The notes under the pieces: generated by a model | Database searches by the model: none | What the model was told of the DNA's origin: nothing | What the model saw: the letters and a program-made list of their open reading frames with translations, nothing else | From: Streptomyces sp. ISL-96 | GTDB taxonomy: Bacteria; Actinomycetota; Actinomycetes; Streptomycetales; Streptomycetaceae | DNA: 64,000 bases | Reading direction: 5' to 3' | Assembly (NCBI RefSeq): GCF_018614035.1 | Contig: NZ_JAGGPA010000005.1 | Span: forward strand, 1 to 64,000 | Part shown: piece after piece, positions 1 to 9,819 of the stretch | How the letters are laid out: every line of letters begins with the position of its first letter | Position numbering within the stretch: the first letter of the stretch is position 1 | Made by a program: the position numbers and the translations under genes

Positions 1-228
1 CGCGAAGTCCGGGCCTAGAGCGGATGTCATGGCACGACGGAGCGCTGTCCCGGGGCCGTCTCGGGGCCGTGGAAGGGCGCTCAACGATGACCAACGCTGA
101 CAACTGTCGACAGCTCAACGGCAGGTCACAGCTTTGATCAATTATGCGACCGCAGGTCAGAAACACCCTGTGTCACTTCTTCGGCTACTGACGCTTCTTC
201 CGTACGGGGGCCTGACGGCGCGCGAGCG
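1..228. other. Left-edge intergenic segment
   Basis: No gene can be supported here. The first 18 bases read as the last codons of a plus-strand frame ending in TAG (residues REVRA), which is too little to call. The stretch lies downstream of mutM (minus strand) and contains an AT-richer patch near 130-150. The first 19 bases recur exactly at 49457-49475 (see findings). Confidence 0.4.
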
Positions 229-1089
229 TTACGACGAGACGCGCGGCGGGCGCTGACAGCGCGGGCAGAAGTAGCTGGAGCGGTTCATCCAGGGGCGCCG
301 GCGTATCGCCGTCCCGCAGCGGCGGCACGGTTCGTCCTCACGCCCGTAGGCGTCCAGGGACCGCTCGAAGTAGCCCGACTCGCCGTTCACGTTCACGTAC
401 AGGCTGTCGAAGCTGGTGCCGCCGACGGCGAGCGCGGCGTACATGACGTCCCGCGCATGGCCGAGGAGCTCGGCCGCGCGGGGGCGCGTGAGGGTCGAAG
501 TGGGGCGCTCATAGTGCAGCCGCGCGCGCCACAGCGCCTCGTCCGCGTAGATGTTGCCGACACCGCTGATCAGCGACTGGTCGAGCAGGGCGCGCTTGAC
601 GGTCGTACGACGCAGGCGCAGCGCCGTACAGAACGCGGCGTCGTCGAAGGCCGGGTCCAGGGGGTCGCGCGCGATGTGCGCGATGACGTCGGGGAGCCCG
701 TCGGGGGAATTGTCGTGCAGCGAGAGCCCGCCGAAGGTGCGCTGGTCGACGAAGCGCAGCTCCGTGCGGAAGGCGTCGTCGAAGCGTACGCGGATGCGCA
801 GGTGCTTCTCGTCGGGCGCGGATTCCGGCTGTACGAGCAGCTGGCCGCTCATCCCGAGGTGGCCGAGGACGGAAGCGGCGGTGTCTTCGAGCGGCAGCCA
901 CAGGTACTTGCCGCGGCGGCGCGCGGCCCCGATGCGGTGCCCCTTGAGGCGTACGGCGAAATCCTCACCGCCGGCGAGGTGGCGGCGTACCGCCCGGGGG
1001 TGGAGCACCTGCACCTCGGAAACGGTGCGGCCGGTGACCCAGCGCTCCAACCCGCGTCGTACGACTTCGACTTCGGGCAGCTCAGGCAC
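229..1089 (-). CDS. mutM: Formamidopyrimidine-DNA glycosylase (Fpg/MutM)
   Basis: Bifunctional base-excision glycosylase/AP lyase that removes 8-oxoguanine and other oxidised purines. The protein is 286 aa. I chose the GTG start because it places the catalytic N-terminal proline directly after the initiator ([14 protein letters not shown]), as the family requires; a longer frame to 1137 would bury it. The conserved block [13 protein letters not shown], the [15 protein letters not shown] stretch and a C-terminal zinc finger (CRRCG ... YFCPRCQ) are all present. It is the last gene of a minus-strand run rnc-mutM and is separated from rnc by a perfect hairpin, so it may have its own transcript or receive only readthrough. 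Confidence 0.95.
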   Translation of the reverse strand: MPELPEVEVVRRGLERWVTGRTVSEVQVLHPRAVRRHLAGGEDFAVRLKGHRIGAARRRGKYLWLPLEDTAASVLGHLGMSGQLLVQPESAPDEKHLRIRVRFDDAFRTELRFVDQRTFGGLSLHDNSPDGLPDVIAHIARDPLDPAFDDAAFCTALRLRRTTVKRALLDQSLISGVGNIYADEALWRARLHYERPTSTLTRPRAAELLGHARDVMYAALAVGGTSFDSLYVNVNGESGYFERSLDAYGREDEPCRRCGTAIRRRPWMNRSSYFCPRCQRPPRVSS

Positions 1090-1101
1090 GGGTGCAGCAT
1101 A

Positions 1102-1142
1102 CCTCTGTGCCCCCTGCCGGATTCCGGCAGGGGGCACAGAGG
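1102..1142 (-). terminator. Perfect 19-bp inverted repeat between rnc and mutM
   Basis: Arms at 1102-1120 and 1124-1142 are perfect complements separated by 3 nt. It lies between the rnc stop (1162) and the mutM start (1089). There is no U-run, so it is either a GC-rich Streptomyces-type terminator/attenuator or an RNase III-like processing hairpin. Confidence 0.6.
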
Positions 1143-1161
1143 GCAGTGCTGCGTAAGCGAC

Positions 1162-2013
1162 TCAGGCGGTGGACCGGGCCGACGGCGTCGCGTCGTCGGC
1201 CGTGGCCCTCACGGGCGTCGCCGCGGCCGTCGCCTCGGCCGCCGCGCGCTCGTCCGCGGCCGCGCGAATCGCGCGCCACGCGGACTCCGCCGCCTGCTGT
1301 TCCGCTTCCTTCTTGCTGCGGCCGGTGCCGGTGCCGTACGAGACACCACCGACGCGGGCAGCAGCGGTGAAGGTCTTCTCGTGGTCCGGTCCGCTCTCCG
1401 AAACGAGGTACTCGGGTACGCCGAGACCCTCACTCGCGGTGAGTTCCTGGAGGCTGGTCTTCCAGTCCAGGCCCGCACCGAGGCCCGAAGACCTCTCGAT
1501 CAGCGGATCGAAGAGCCGGTGCACCAGTTCTGATGCGGCTCCGAGACCCTGATCGAGATAAACGGCGCCGATCACCGCTTCAAGGGTGTCGGCCAGGATG
1601 GATGCCTTGTCCCTGCCACCCGTACCCTCTTCACCTCGGCCGAGCCGGATGAAGGAGCCGAGTTCGAGGCCGCGGCTCACCTCCGCGAGTGCACGAGAGT
1701 TGACCACCGCGGCCCGCAGTTTGGCCAGCTGGCCTTCCGGCAGATCGGGGTGGGTCCGGTACAGCGTGTCCGTGACCACCAGGCCGAGCACGGAATCCCC
1801 GAGGAACTCGAGGCGCTCGTTGGTGGGCAGACCGCCGTTCTCGTACGCGTACGAACGGTGGGTCAGCGCACGCACCAGAAGGGCGGACTCGAGCTGATAG
1901 CCGAGCCGCCCTTCCAGAAGCGTGTGGGACGAGGCTGTGTTTTCCGCCGGCTTGCCGGCGTAGTCCGCCTTGGCGTCATCCGCCTTCTTGGGGCTGGACA
2001 CAGTGCCTCTCAC
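1162..2013 (-). CDS. rnc: Ribonuclease III (AbsB orthologue)
   Basis: Double-strand-specific endoribonuclease for rRNA and mRNA processing; in S. coelicolor this protein (AbsB) is a global regulator of antibiotic production. 283 aa from a GTG at 2013, 7 nt after the rpmF stop; an alternative GTG at 2001 sits behind a better GAGAGG. The catalytic signature [16 protein letters not shown] lies in the N-terminal half. A double-stranded RNA-binding domain follows ([14 protein letters not shown] ... [16 protein letters not shown]). The last 35 residues are an Ala/Thr-rich tail. It lies in an operon-like run DUF177-rpmF-rnc, the common Streptomyces arrangement. Confidence 0.95.
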   Translation of the reverse strand: MRGTVSSPKKADDAKADYAGKPAENTASSHTLLEGRLGYQLESALLVRALTHRSYAYENGGLPTNERLEFLGDSVLGLVVTDTLYRTHPDLPEGQLAKLRAAVVNSRALAEVSRGLELGSFIRLGRGEEGTGGRDKASILADTLEAVIGAVYLDQGLGAASELVHRLFDPLIERSSGLGAGLDWKTSLQELTASEGLGVPEYLVSESGPDHEKTFTAAARVGGVSYGTGTGRSKKEAEQQAAESAWRAIRAAADERAAAEATAAATPVRATADDATPSARSTA

Positions 2014-2020
2014 CAGCCGC

Positions 2021-2194
2021 TCAGACCTCGAGGACCTGGCGCTTGTTGTACGTGCCGCAGCTCGGGCACGCGATGTGCTGGAGCTTCGGCTCCTGGCAAC
2101 GCTCACACGAAACCAGGGTGGGGACCGCAGCCTTCCACTGCGACCGGCGGTGGCGCGTGTTGCTGCGCGACATCTTCCGCTTCGGAACAGCCAC
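2021..2194 (-). CDS. rpmF: 50S ribosomal protein L32
   Basis: 57-residue large-subunit protein. The GTG start at 2194 gives the canonical N-terminus [17 protein letters not shown], with AGGAGA upstream. It carries a zinc ribbon (CERC ... CPSC), so it is the zinc-containing form. It starts 2 nt after the DUF177 stop, which suggests translational coupling. Confidence 0.95.
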   Translation of the reverse strand: MAVPKRKMSRSNTRHRRSQWKAAVPTLVSCERCQEPKLQHIACPSCGTYNKRQVLEV

Positions 2195-2196
2195 GG

Positions 2197-2838
2197 CTAC
2201 TTCTCCTGCTTCTCGTCGACGCCCGACTCGGCGGCGTCGCCAATGTTGTCCTTCTCGCCGTCCTGGTTGGTCCCGGCGAGTCCCTGCAGTGCCGCCCATC
2301 GAATGTCGACGGCGTCATGATCGTGCCCAGGATTCTCGTCCAGCCTGACCCCGCACTGCGGGCACAGGCCGGGACAGTCCTCCCGGCACACCGGCTGCAT
2401 AGGCAGTGCGAGCACTACCGCATCACGCAGCACGGACTCGAGGTCGAACAAGCCGTCCTCAAGATAGAGCCTGTCCTCGTCGTCCTCGTCGTCGTCGGCC
2501 GGTTCCGCCTTGTGGCGGCCCCGGTCATCGGCGGCAGGGTACGAGAACATCTCCTGGAAGTCCGCTGCAACGTCCAGCTCCAGCGGCTCCAGACACCTTA
2601 CGCACTCCCCCTTGGCCGTCGCACGGGCGGTGCCTGTGACAAGCACCCCTTCCATGACGGATTCGAGGCGGAGCCTGAGATTCACCGGCGCGCCCTCCGG
2701 CACACCGACGACCCCTTCGATACCGAAGTCCTTGGGGGCCGCTACCGAGCGGGTCAGCCGCTGGAGCGCACCGGGACGCCGGCCCAGCTCGTGTGTGTCG
2801 AACACGAGGGGGTTGCGGTGGTCGAGGTGGGCGTTCAG
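2197..2838 (-). CDS. DUF177/YceD family protein
   Basis: About 213 aa, found immediately upstream of rpmF in most bacteria; plant and bacterial relatives are linked to 23S rRNA accumulation, and the biochemical role is not settled. The conserved start block [20 protein letters not shown], a CVRCLEPL motif mid-protein and a C-terminal Cys cluster ([13 protein letters not shown]) identify it. The start is uncertain. The likeliest by ribosome-binding-site position is a CTG at 2838 behind AGGAAG, giving [10 protein letters not shown]; the first in-frame ATG is at 2922 with no visible Shine-Dalgarno. An acidic Asp/Glu run lies near residue 140. Confidence 0.85.
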   Translation of the reverse strand: MNAHLDHRNPLVFDTHELGRRPGALQRLTRSVAAPKDFGIEGVVGVPEGAPVNLRLRLESVMEGVLVTGTARATAKGECVRCLEPLELDVAADFQEMFSYPAADDRGRHKAEPADDDEDDEDRLYLEDGLFDLESVLRDAVVLALPMQPVCREDCPGLCPQCGVRLDENPGHDHDAVDIRWAALQGLAGTNQDGEKDNIGDAAESGVDEKQEK

Positions 2839-2978
2839 GGGTCTTCCTGCTTTCGGTTCGCTGTGGTGGGCCGCCGTGTCGCCGTCGCGGAACGCGAAGC
2901 GGGCAGCCGTGATCGCGGGCATACGCGCGACCGAAGTGCCAGGATACTTGACGCTTCGCTCAGGGCCCAATCGGCGGC

Positions 2979-4058
2979 CTAGCGCCCCTGTTCGTACTCC
3001 CGCAGCTGATCGAGGTCGATCATGCTCGTGTCGAACAGGCTGGTCTCGTCGAGAGCGGCCTGCTGCTGAGGGACGTGCTGCTGCGGCTGCTGGCCGTAGC
3101 CCTGTCCCTGGTCGTAGCCCTGCTGCTGGTACGCGTAGGGATCCTGCTGCTGGTAGGCGTACGGATCCGGCTGCTGGGCGGCGTACGGGTCCTGCGGCTG
3201 CTGGTACGCGTAGGGGTCCTGCTCCTGCTGCGGCTGGTGGTGCGGCTGCTGGTACGCGTACGGGTCGTACGGCTGCTGGGCGGGGATGTGCGGCTGTCCG
3301 GGCTGTCCGGGCACCGGGACGGCGGCCTGCGGCTCGGCCAGGTCGGCGAGGAAGTCCGCGTCGCTGCTGCGCTGCGCTCCGGCCTCGTCCTGGGCCACCA
3401 TGTGCGCGCCGAGCTCGTCCGACGCGACCCGTCCGTGCAGCTTCTGCCGGCCGCGGCCGACCGCTTCGAGGGTCTTGGAGAGCACGGCCTCGAAGGCGCC
3501 GAGCTTGGTGTCGACGTACTCGTCCGCGCGCTGGCGCAGCGTCTCCGGGTCGTGGCTGCGCTCCGGGGCTTCTGCGAAGTCGGGGTCCGCGTAACCCTGA
3601 TCGTCGAGGCCGGGGCCCCGGCCCAGCAGCTTCTCGCGGCCGCGGTCGACGGAGCCGAGGGTCTTGGTGAGGACGACTTCGAAGTTCGCGAGCTTGGAGT
3701 CAACGTACTCGTCGGCCTCGGCGCGGATCTCCTCGGCGTCCCGGCGGGCCTCGCTGAGGATGCGGTCGGCCTCCTCCTGGGAGCGGCGGGCGACCTCGGT
3801 GTCGGAGATGAGCGACCCGCGCTGGGCGTGCGCGGACTCGATGATCCGCTCCGCCTCCTGGCGGGCCTGCTCGACCATCTGCTCGTGGCCGCCGATCAGC
3901 TCCTGCGCCTGCGCGAGCGAGCCGGGCAGGGCCTGGCGTACCTCTTCGAGCATCGAGAGCAGATCGGCGCGGTTGACCACGCACGAGGCCGACATGGGCA
4001 TGGACCGGGCACTGCCCACCGCAGCGACGATCTCGTCGAGCTTCTTCTGCACGTCCAC
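2979..4058 (-). CDS. DivIVA/AtpF-like coiled-coil protein with Tyr/Gln-rich tail
   Basis: 359 aa from a GTG giving VDVQKKLDEIVAAVGSARSM. Residues about 30-110 form a long coiled coil rich in Glu/Arg/Ala. This is followed by two copies of a module beginning ADEYVDSKL.NFE / ADEYVDTKL.AFE and ending in a basic GR..KL.GR. The C-terminal third is low complexity, with about eight variations on DPYAYQQ, and then a conserved-looking acidic tip (SLFDTSMIDLDQL). It resembles DivIVA-type polar scaffold or septum-site proteins and ATP synthase b-like coils. A scaffolding role is inferred; no enzyme motif is seen. It lies between DUF177 and coaD on the same strand. Confidence 0.8.
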   Translation of the reverse strand: MDVQKKLDEIVAAVGSARSMPMSASCVVNRADLLSMLEEVRQALPGSLAQAQELIGGHEQMVEQARQEAERIIESAHAQRGSLISDTEVARRSQEEADRILSEARRDAEEIRAEADEYVDSKLANFEVVLTKTLGSVDRGREKLLGRGPGLDDQGYADPDFAEAPERSHDPETLRQRADEYVDTKLGAFEAVLSKTLEAVGRGRQKLHGRVASDELGAHMVAQDEAGAQRSSDADFLADLAEPQAAVPVPGQPGQPHIPAQQPYDPYAYQQPHHQPQQEQDPYAYQQPQDPYAAQQPDPYAYQQQDPYAYQQQGYDQGQGYGQQPQQHVPQQQAALDETSLFDTSMIDLDQLREYEQGR

Positions 4059-4167
4059 CGTGTGCTCGCCACCTGTTCTTCCGGCTGGAGACGGACGGGA
4101 CGACTGTACGGGCAGTCGGCCCGAGTCCGACACCTGGTGACGTTCCGTCAGATTGTCACTTCTGTCG

Positions 4168-5270
<1,103 letters not shown>

Positions 5271-5326
5271 GGTGTCGGTTCCTAGGGTCGTGAGGGTGAG
5301 TGGAGCGGCTCCTGCTGCACCCATTG

Positions 5327-7540
5327 TCAGCCCTTGTCGAGGTACTGCTCCCTCTCCTTGTCCAGCAGGGCGTCGAGGGCGGTGCGCAGCTCCGGGAGCC
5401 GTTCGAGTTCGGGATCGGCGGTGACGACGGCGACGGCCTCCTCGCGGGCCGCCACGATGACCTCCTCGTCGTCGATGACGGCGAGCATCCGCAGCGACGA
5501 CCGGACGCCGGACTGGGCCTGGCCGAGTACGTCGCCCTCCCGGCGCTGTTCGAGGTCGATGCGGGAGAGCTCGAAACCGTCGAGGGTGGCGGCCACGGCG
5601 GCCAGCCGGGCGCGGGCCGGGCTCGCCTCGTGCATCTCGCTGACCAGCAGACACAGCCCGGGGGCCGAGCCACGGCCCACCCGGCCGCGCAGCTGGTGCA
5701 GCTGCGACACTCCGAACCGGTCGGCGTCCATGATCACCATCGCGGTGGCGTTGGGGACGTTCACGCCGACCTCGATGACGGTGGTGGCGACGAGGACGTC
5801 GACGTCGCCCGCGGAGAAGCGGCGCATCACGTCGTCCTTGTCGTCGGGCTGCATCCGCCCGTGCAGGACTTCGACGCGCAGGCCCTTGAGGGGACCGGCG
5901 GAGATCTGCTCGGCGATCTCCAGGACGGCGAGCGGCGGCCGCTTCTCGGGATCGTCCTCGGCCTGCTTCTTCTTGCCCTTGGCTGCCTTCGGGTCGTCCT
6001 CGTCGTCGCCGATGCGGGGGCAGACGACGTACGCCTGATGCCCGTTCTCCACTTCCTCGCGCACGCGCTCCCACGCGCGGGCGAGGAAGTGCGGCTTGTC
6101 CTTGGCCGGGACGACGTGGGTGGCGATGGGCGAGCGGCCGGCCGGGAGCTGGTCGAGGACCGAGGTCTCCAGGTCGCCGAAGACGGTCATCGCGACCGTG
6201 CGCGGGATGGGCGTCGCCGTCATGACCAGCAGGTGCGGGGGCTGCTTGCCCTTGGAGCGCAGGGCGTCGCGCTGCTCGACGCCGAAGCGGTGCTGTTCGT
6301 CGACGACGACGAGGCCGAGGTCGTGGAACTGCACCTTGTCCTCGATGAGCGCGTGGGTGCCGATGACGATGCCCGCCTCGCCCGTGGCCAGGTCGAGGAG
6401 GGCGCGGCGGCGGGCGGGCATGCCCATGGAACCGGTGAGCAGCACGACCTTGGTGCCCTGCTCGGCGCCGCCGAGCATGCCGCCCTCGGCCAGTTCGCCC
6501 ATCATCTCGGTGATCGACCGGTGGTGCTGCTGGGCGAGCACCTCGGTGGGCGCGAGCATCGCGGCCTGGCCGCCCGCGTCGACGACGGCGAGCATGGCGC
6601 GCAGGGCGACCATGGTCTTCCCACTGCCGACCTCCCCCTGGAGGAGGCGGTGCATGGGGTGCTCGGTGGAGAGGTCATCGAAGATCTCCTTGGAGACCTT
6701 CTGCTGGCCGTCGGTGAGGGTGAAGGGCAGCTTGGCGTCGAAGGCGTCGAGCAGGCCGCCGGGGGCGGGGCGGCGGGCGACGGCCGGGAGCTGGGTGTCT
6801 GCGAACCGGCGCCGGGCGAGCGCGACTTGGAGTACGAACGCCTCGTCCCACTTGAGGCGGTCCCGTGCCTCGGCGATGTCCGCCTTCGTACGGGGGCGGT
6901 GGACCTTGCGGAACGCGTCGGGCAGGTCGGTGAGGCCTCGGCCCTCGCGCAGGGCGGGCGGCAGGGGGTCGGCGATCTCCTGCCAGCCGGTGGCCTCCAT
7001 CGAGGCCAGGACGACGTCGACCGTCTTGGCGATCTTCCAGCTCTCCATCTGGGCGCAGGCCGGGTAGAGCGGGATGAGCTGGTTCGCCCAGGCCTCCACG
7101 GCGTCGGCGCCGCTGTCCTTGCCGAGCATTTCGTACGCAGGGTGGGAGAGCTGGCGGATGTTGCGGAACACGCCGACCTTGCCGGAGAACATGCCGCGGC
7201 GGCCTGGCAGCAGTTCCTTCTGGTGGTGGTAGATCGACTTGCCGAAGAAGACGAGCTGGAGCCGTCCGCTGCCGTCGGTGAGGGTCACTTCCAGGCGCTG
7301 GCCCTTGCCGTTGGCGAACCGCAGGACGCGGGCGTCGGCGACCTGCGCCACGACGGTGGCGTGCTCGTCGAGCGGGAGGTCGGCGAGCTGGGTCAGCTCA
7401 CCGCGTTCGGCGTACCGCCGGGGGTAGTGGTGCAGCAGGTCACCGACCGTGTGCAGGTCGAGGTGCTCGGCCATCACCTTCGCGGTGGTGCCGCCGAGCG
7501 TCTTCTTGAGTGGTTCGTCGAGCGCGGGCACAGGATCCAT
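5327..7540 (-). CDS. recG: ATP-dependent DNA helicase RecG
   Basis: Branch-migrating helicase acting on stalled forks and Holliday junctions. 737 aa. The N-terminal wedge/OB region carries HYPRRYAERGE. Walker A is QGEVGSGKTMVALRA, the DExH-type box is VVDEQHRFGVEQR, and motifs V-VI are in ATTVIEVGVNVPNATAMVI and HQLRGRVGRG. I used the ATG at 7540 (MDPVPALDEPLKKTLGG); a start 7 codons upstream is possible. An acidic, Lys-rich insertion (about residues 505-530, near DDEDDPKAAKGKKK) lies between helicase motifs and looks like a flexible loop. Confidence 0.96.
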   Translation of the reverse strand: MDPVPALDEPLKKTLGGTTAKVMAEHLDLHTVGDLLHHYPRRYAERGELTQLADLPLDEHATVVAQVADARVLRFANGKGQRLEVTLTDGSGRLQLVFFGKSIYHHQKELLPGRRGMFSGKVGVFRNIRQLSHPAYEMLGKDSGADAVEAWANQLIPLYPACAQMESWKIAKTVDVVLASMEATGWQEIADPLPPALREGRGLTDLPDAFRKVHRPRTKADIAEARDRLKWDEAFVLQVALARRRFADTQLPAVARRPAPGGLLDAFDAKLPFTLTDGQQKVSKEIFDDLSTEHPMHRLLQGEVGSGKTMVALRAMLAVVDAGGQAAMLAPTEVLAQQHHRSITEMMGELAEGGMLGGAEQGTKVVLLTGSMGMPARRRALLDLATGEAGIVIGTHALIEDKVQFHDLGLVVVDEQHRFGVEQRDALRSKGKQPPHLLVMTATPIPRTVAMTVFGDLETSVLDQLPAGRSPIATHVVPAKDKPHFLARAWERVREEVENGHQAYVVCPRIGDDEDDPKAAKGKKKQAEDDPEKRPPLAVLEIAEQISAGPLKGLRVEVLHGRMQPDDKDDVMRRFSAGDVDVLVATTVIEVGVNVPNATAMVIMDADRFGVSQLHQLRGRVGRGSAPGLCLLVSEMHEASPARARLAAVAATLDGFELSRIDLEQRREGDVLGQAQSGVRSSLRMLAVIDDEEVIVAAREEAVAVVTADPELERLPELRTALDALLDKEREQYLDKG

Positions 7541-7615
7541 TGCACACCACACCACTGACAACGGGCCACGTCCCCTCGCGGGAGGGCCGGTTTTCTCCGG
7601 CGGAGCCGTACATGG

Positions 7616-9247
7616 CTACTCCACGCCGATCAGCAGTGGGGACGACTGGCGGCCGCCGTCGTACGTGATCGTGTCCACCGCCAGGTGGGACTCCCGGACG
7701 TGCGCCTCCAGGTACTCCGCCAGGCCCGCCGGGGCGTCCTCCCCCAGCACCAGCGTGACCATCTCGCCGCCCGCCGCCAGCATCCGGTCCAGGACCGTAC
7801 GCGCCGCCGCCGTCAGGTCGGACCCGATCACTACCACGTCGCCGTCGATCAGGCCGAGCACGTCACCGGCCTGGCAGATGCCGGCCATCGTCCAGGACTG
7901 GCGCTCCGCCACGGTCAGTTCGCCGTACCGCGTGGCGCCCGCCGCCGACGTCATCGCCACGACGTCCTCGTCGAAGCGGCGGTCCGGTTCGTGCACGGCG
8001 AGGGCCGCGATGCCCTGGACCGCCGCGCGGGTGGGGATCAGCGCGACCCGTACCCCGTCGGCGCGGACCTGTTCCGCCGCCGCGGCCGCCGTGTGCCGCA
8101 GGTCGGCGTCGTTCGGCAGCAGGACGACCTCGCGCGCGTGGGCGCGCCGGATCGCCTCCGCCAGCTCCCCGCTCGCGGGCGGCTCCCCCGGGCGCGCGAG
8201 CACAGTGGTCGCGCCCGCCTCGGCGCAGAGCCCCGCCAGGCCCTCGCCGGGTACGACGGCGACCACCGCCCGCTGGGCCCGTTCCCGGGGCGGCGCGACC
8301 CGGTCCGCGGCGAAGTGCGTGATGCGGATCCGGTACGGCCGGCCGGCCTCGACGCCCGCCTCCACCGCCGCGCCCGCGTCGTCCACGTGCACATGGACGT
8401 TCCACAGGCCGTCGCCCCCGACGACGACAAGCGAGTCCCCGAGCCCGTCGAGCCGGGTACGCAGCCGGCTCACCGCCGCGTCGTCCGCCTCCAGCAGGTA
8501 GATCACCTCGAAGGCGGGACCGCCCTCCTGCACCGCGTCCGCCGGGCAGTCGTCGGCCATGGAGAGCGGCGCCGCCGGCGCTTCCCTCTTGCGTACGGCG
8601 ACGGCCTCCCCCGAGACGGCTTCGACCAGCGCGCCGAGCACGGCCACCAGGCCCCGCCCGCCCGCGTCGACAACGCCCGCGCGGCCGAGCACCGCCAGCT
8701 GCCGGGGGGTCTCGTCGAGTGCGACGCGCGCCCCTTCGTACGCCGCGCGCGCCACGCCGGTGGTGTCGTCGCCGCCCGCGCTCTCGGCGGCGTCCGCCGC
8801 CGCCGTGGCGACGGTCAGGACCGTGCCCTCGACGGGGTGCGCGACCGCCTGGTAGGCCGATTCGCTCGCCCTGCGCAGCGCCCGCCGCAGGCCCTCGGCA
8901 TCGGCGGCCCGGTCGGAAAACACCTGCGCCATGCCGCGCAGGAGCTGCGCCAGGATGGTTCCCGAGTTGCCCCGGGCGCCGATGAGGGCGCCGTGCGCCA
9001 TCGCGCGTACAGCGTCCGCAAGGGCGGGTGCCGAGGCGGCGGCGCCGGTGACGGTCTCGTGAGCGGTGAAGACCGCCTCCACGGCCTGAACGGCCGATTC
9101 CACGGTCAGGTAGAGGTTGGTGCCGGTGTCCCCGTCCGCGACCGGATAGACGTTGATCGCGTCGATTTCCTCGCGGGCTCTGCCGAGGGCCTCCAGTGCC
9201 AGCGAGCACCAGGTGCGTACCGCGACGGCGTCGAGGGTCTGCGGCAC
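7616..9247 (-). CDS. DAK2/DhaL-domain kinase, FakA/YloV family
   Basis: 543 aa. The N-terminal DhaL-type ATP-binding domain has NVYPVADGDTGTNLYLT and a downstream GARGNSGTILAQLLRG loop. The C-terminal half is the DegV-like/FakA domain. FakA relatives phosphorylate fatty acids bound to FakB; here the substrate is inferred by family only and no FakB is in the window. The GTG start has a near-perfect AAGGAGG. It is the first gene after the divergent rpmB and probably heads the recG-rsmD-coaD run, with 75 nt to recG. Confidence 0.88.
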   Translation of the reverse strand: MPQTLDAVAVRTWCSLALEALGRAREEIDAINVYPVADGDTGTNLYLTVESAVQAVEAVFTAHETVTGAAASAPALADAVRAMAHGALIGARGNSGTILAQLLRGMAQVFSDRAADAEGLRRALRRASESAYQAVAHPVEGTVLTVATAAADAAESAGGDDTTGVARAAYEGARVALDETPRQLAVLGRAGVVDAGGRGLVAVLGALVEAVSGEAVAVRKREAPAAPLSMADDCPADAVQEGGPAFEVIYLLEADDAAVSRLRTRLDGLGDSLVVVGGDGLWNVHVHVDDAGAAVEAGVEAGRPYRIRITHFAADRVAPPRERAQRAVVAVVPGEGLAGLCAEAGATTVLARPGEPPASGELAEAIRRAHAREVVLLPNDADLRHTAAAAAEQVRADGVRVALIPTRAAVQGIAALAVHEPDRRFDEDVVAMTSAAGATRYGELTVAERQSWTMAGICQAGDVLGLIDGDVVVIGSDLTAAARTVLDRMLAAGGEMVTLVLGEDAPAGLAEYLEAHVRESHLAVDTITYDGGRQSSPLLIGVE

Positions 9248-9503
9248 CTGGCGTCCTCCTTGAGAGCGGGTTGAACCGCAGGGTAGTCGCGCGATGCGCC
9301 GCACCGGAGGCGGGGGCGGACGCGGGGGGACTGGGCGAGGGCCGCCGGGAGCCATGGTAGTTTCGTTCTACGGGAGCAGCCGATGTATGCTGCTCCGGTT
9401 GCCCGATGAAAATCGGGACATTCCCCCGGCTACGCCACTCGATTCTTCGATCCCGGCATGCCGGGATCCACTGTAAGTGCATCTGAAGTCTTTGGAGTGA
9501 CCC
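9248..9503. promoter_or_regulatory. Divergent promoter region with structured rpmB leader
   Basis: 256 bp between the FakA-like gene (minus) and rpmB (plus). On the rpmB side three inverted repeats follow each other: an 8-bp stem (9373-9380/9389-9396), a 6-bp stem closed by a GAAA tetraloop (9402-9407/9412-9417) and a 20-bp perfect palindrome (9449-9468). TATGCT at 9386-9391 could be a -10. The L28 start is a GTG behind TTTGGAG. Confidence 0.5.
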
Positions 9504-9689
9504 GTGGCTGCCAACTGCGACGTCTGCGGCAAGGGGCCGGGCTTCGGCAACAACATTTCGCACTCGCACCGCCGTACGTCTCGTCGCTGGAATCCCAACA
9601 TCCAGCGCGTGCGTGCAGTGGTCGGTCGGACGCCGAAGCGGCTCAACGTCTGCACCTCGTGCATCAAGGCCGGCAAGGTCTCGCGCTGA
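9504..9689 (+). CDS. rpmB: 50S ribosomal protein L28
   Basis: 61-residue large-subunit protein. N-terminus [20 protein letters not shown]; the Cys pair near the N-terminus (CDVC) and another near the C-terminus (CTSC) form the zinc ribbon, so this is the zinc-containing type. Monocistronic: a strong terminator follows at 9725-9762. Streptomyces usually also encode zinc-free L28 paralogues elsewhere; none is in this window. Confidence 0.97.
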   Translation: MAANCDVCGKGPGFGNNISHSHRRTSRRWNPNIQRVRAVVGRTPKRLNVCTSCIKAGKVSR

Positions 9690-9724
9690 CGTATGCCAAG
9701 CGCGGCCACCTAGCTGGTTGCTTA

Positions 9725-9762
9725 AGAACCGGTCCACCCTCGCGGTGGGCCGGTTCTTTTTA
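9725..9762 (+). terminator. Intrinsic terminator of rpmB
   Basis: A 13-bp stem (arms at 9726-9738 and 9744-9756, one G-U pair) is followed by a run of five T's. Confidence 0.9.
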
Positions 9763-9819
9763 TGCCCGGATTTATGTCCTGAGCCTGTCAGAACGCCTGT
9801 GACCTGCCAGAATCGGCGC

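Noticed and set aside
5300..7558. A 752-codon open frame on the plus strand opposite recG
   Set aside because: It mirrors recG codon structure; high GC3 on one strand keeps the complementary frame open. No recognisable motif.
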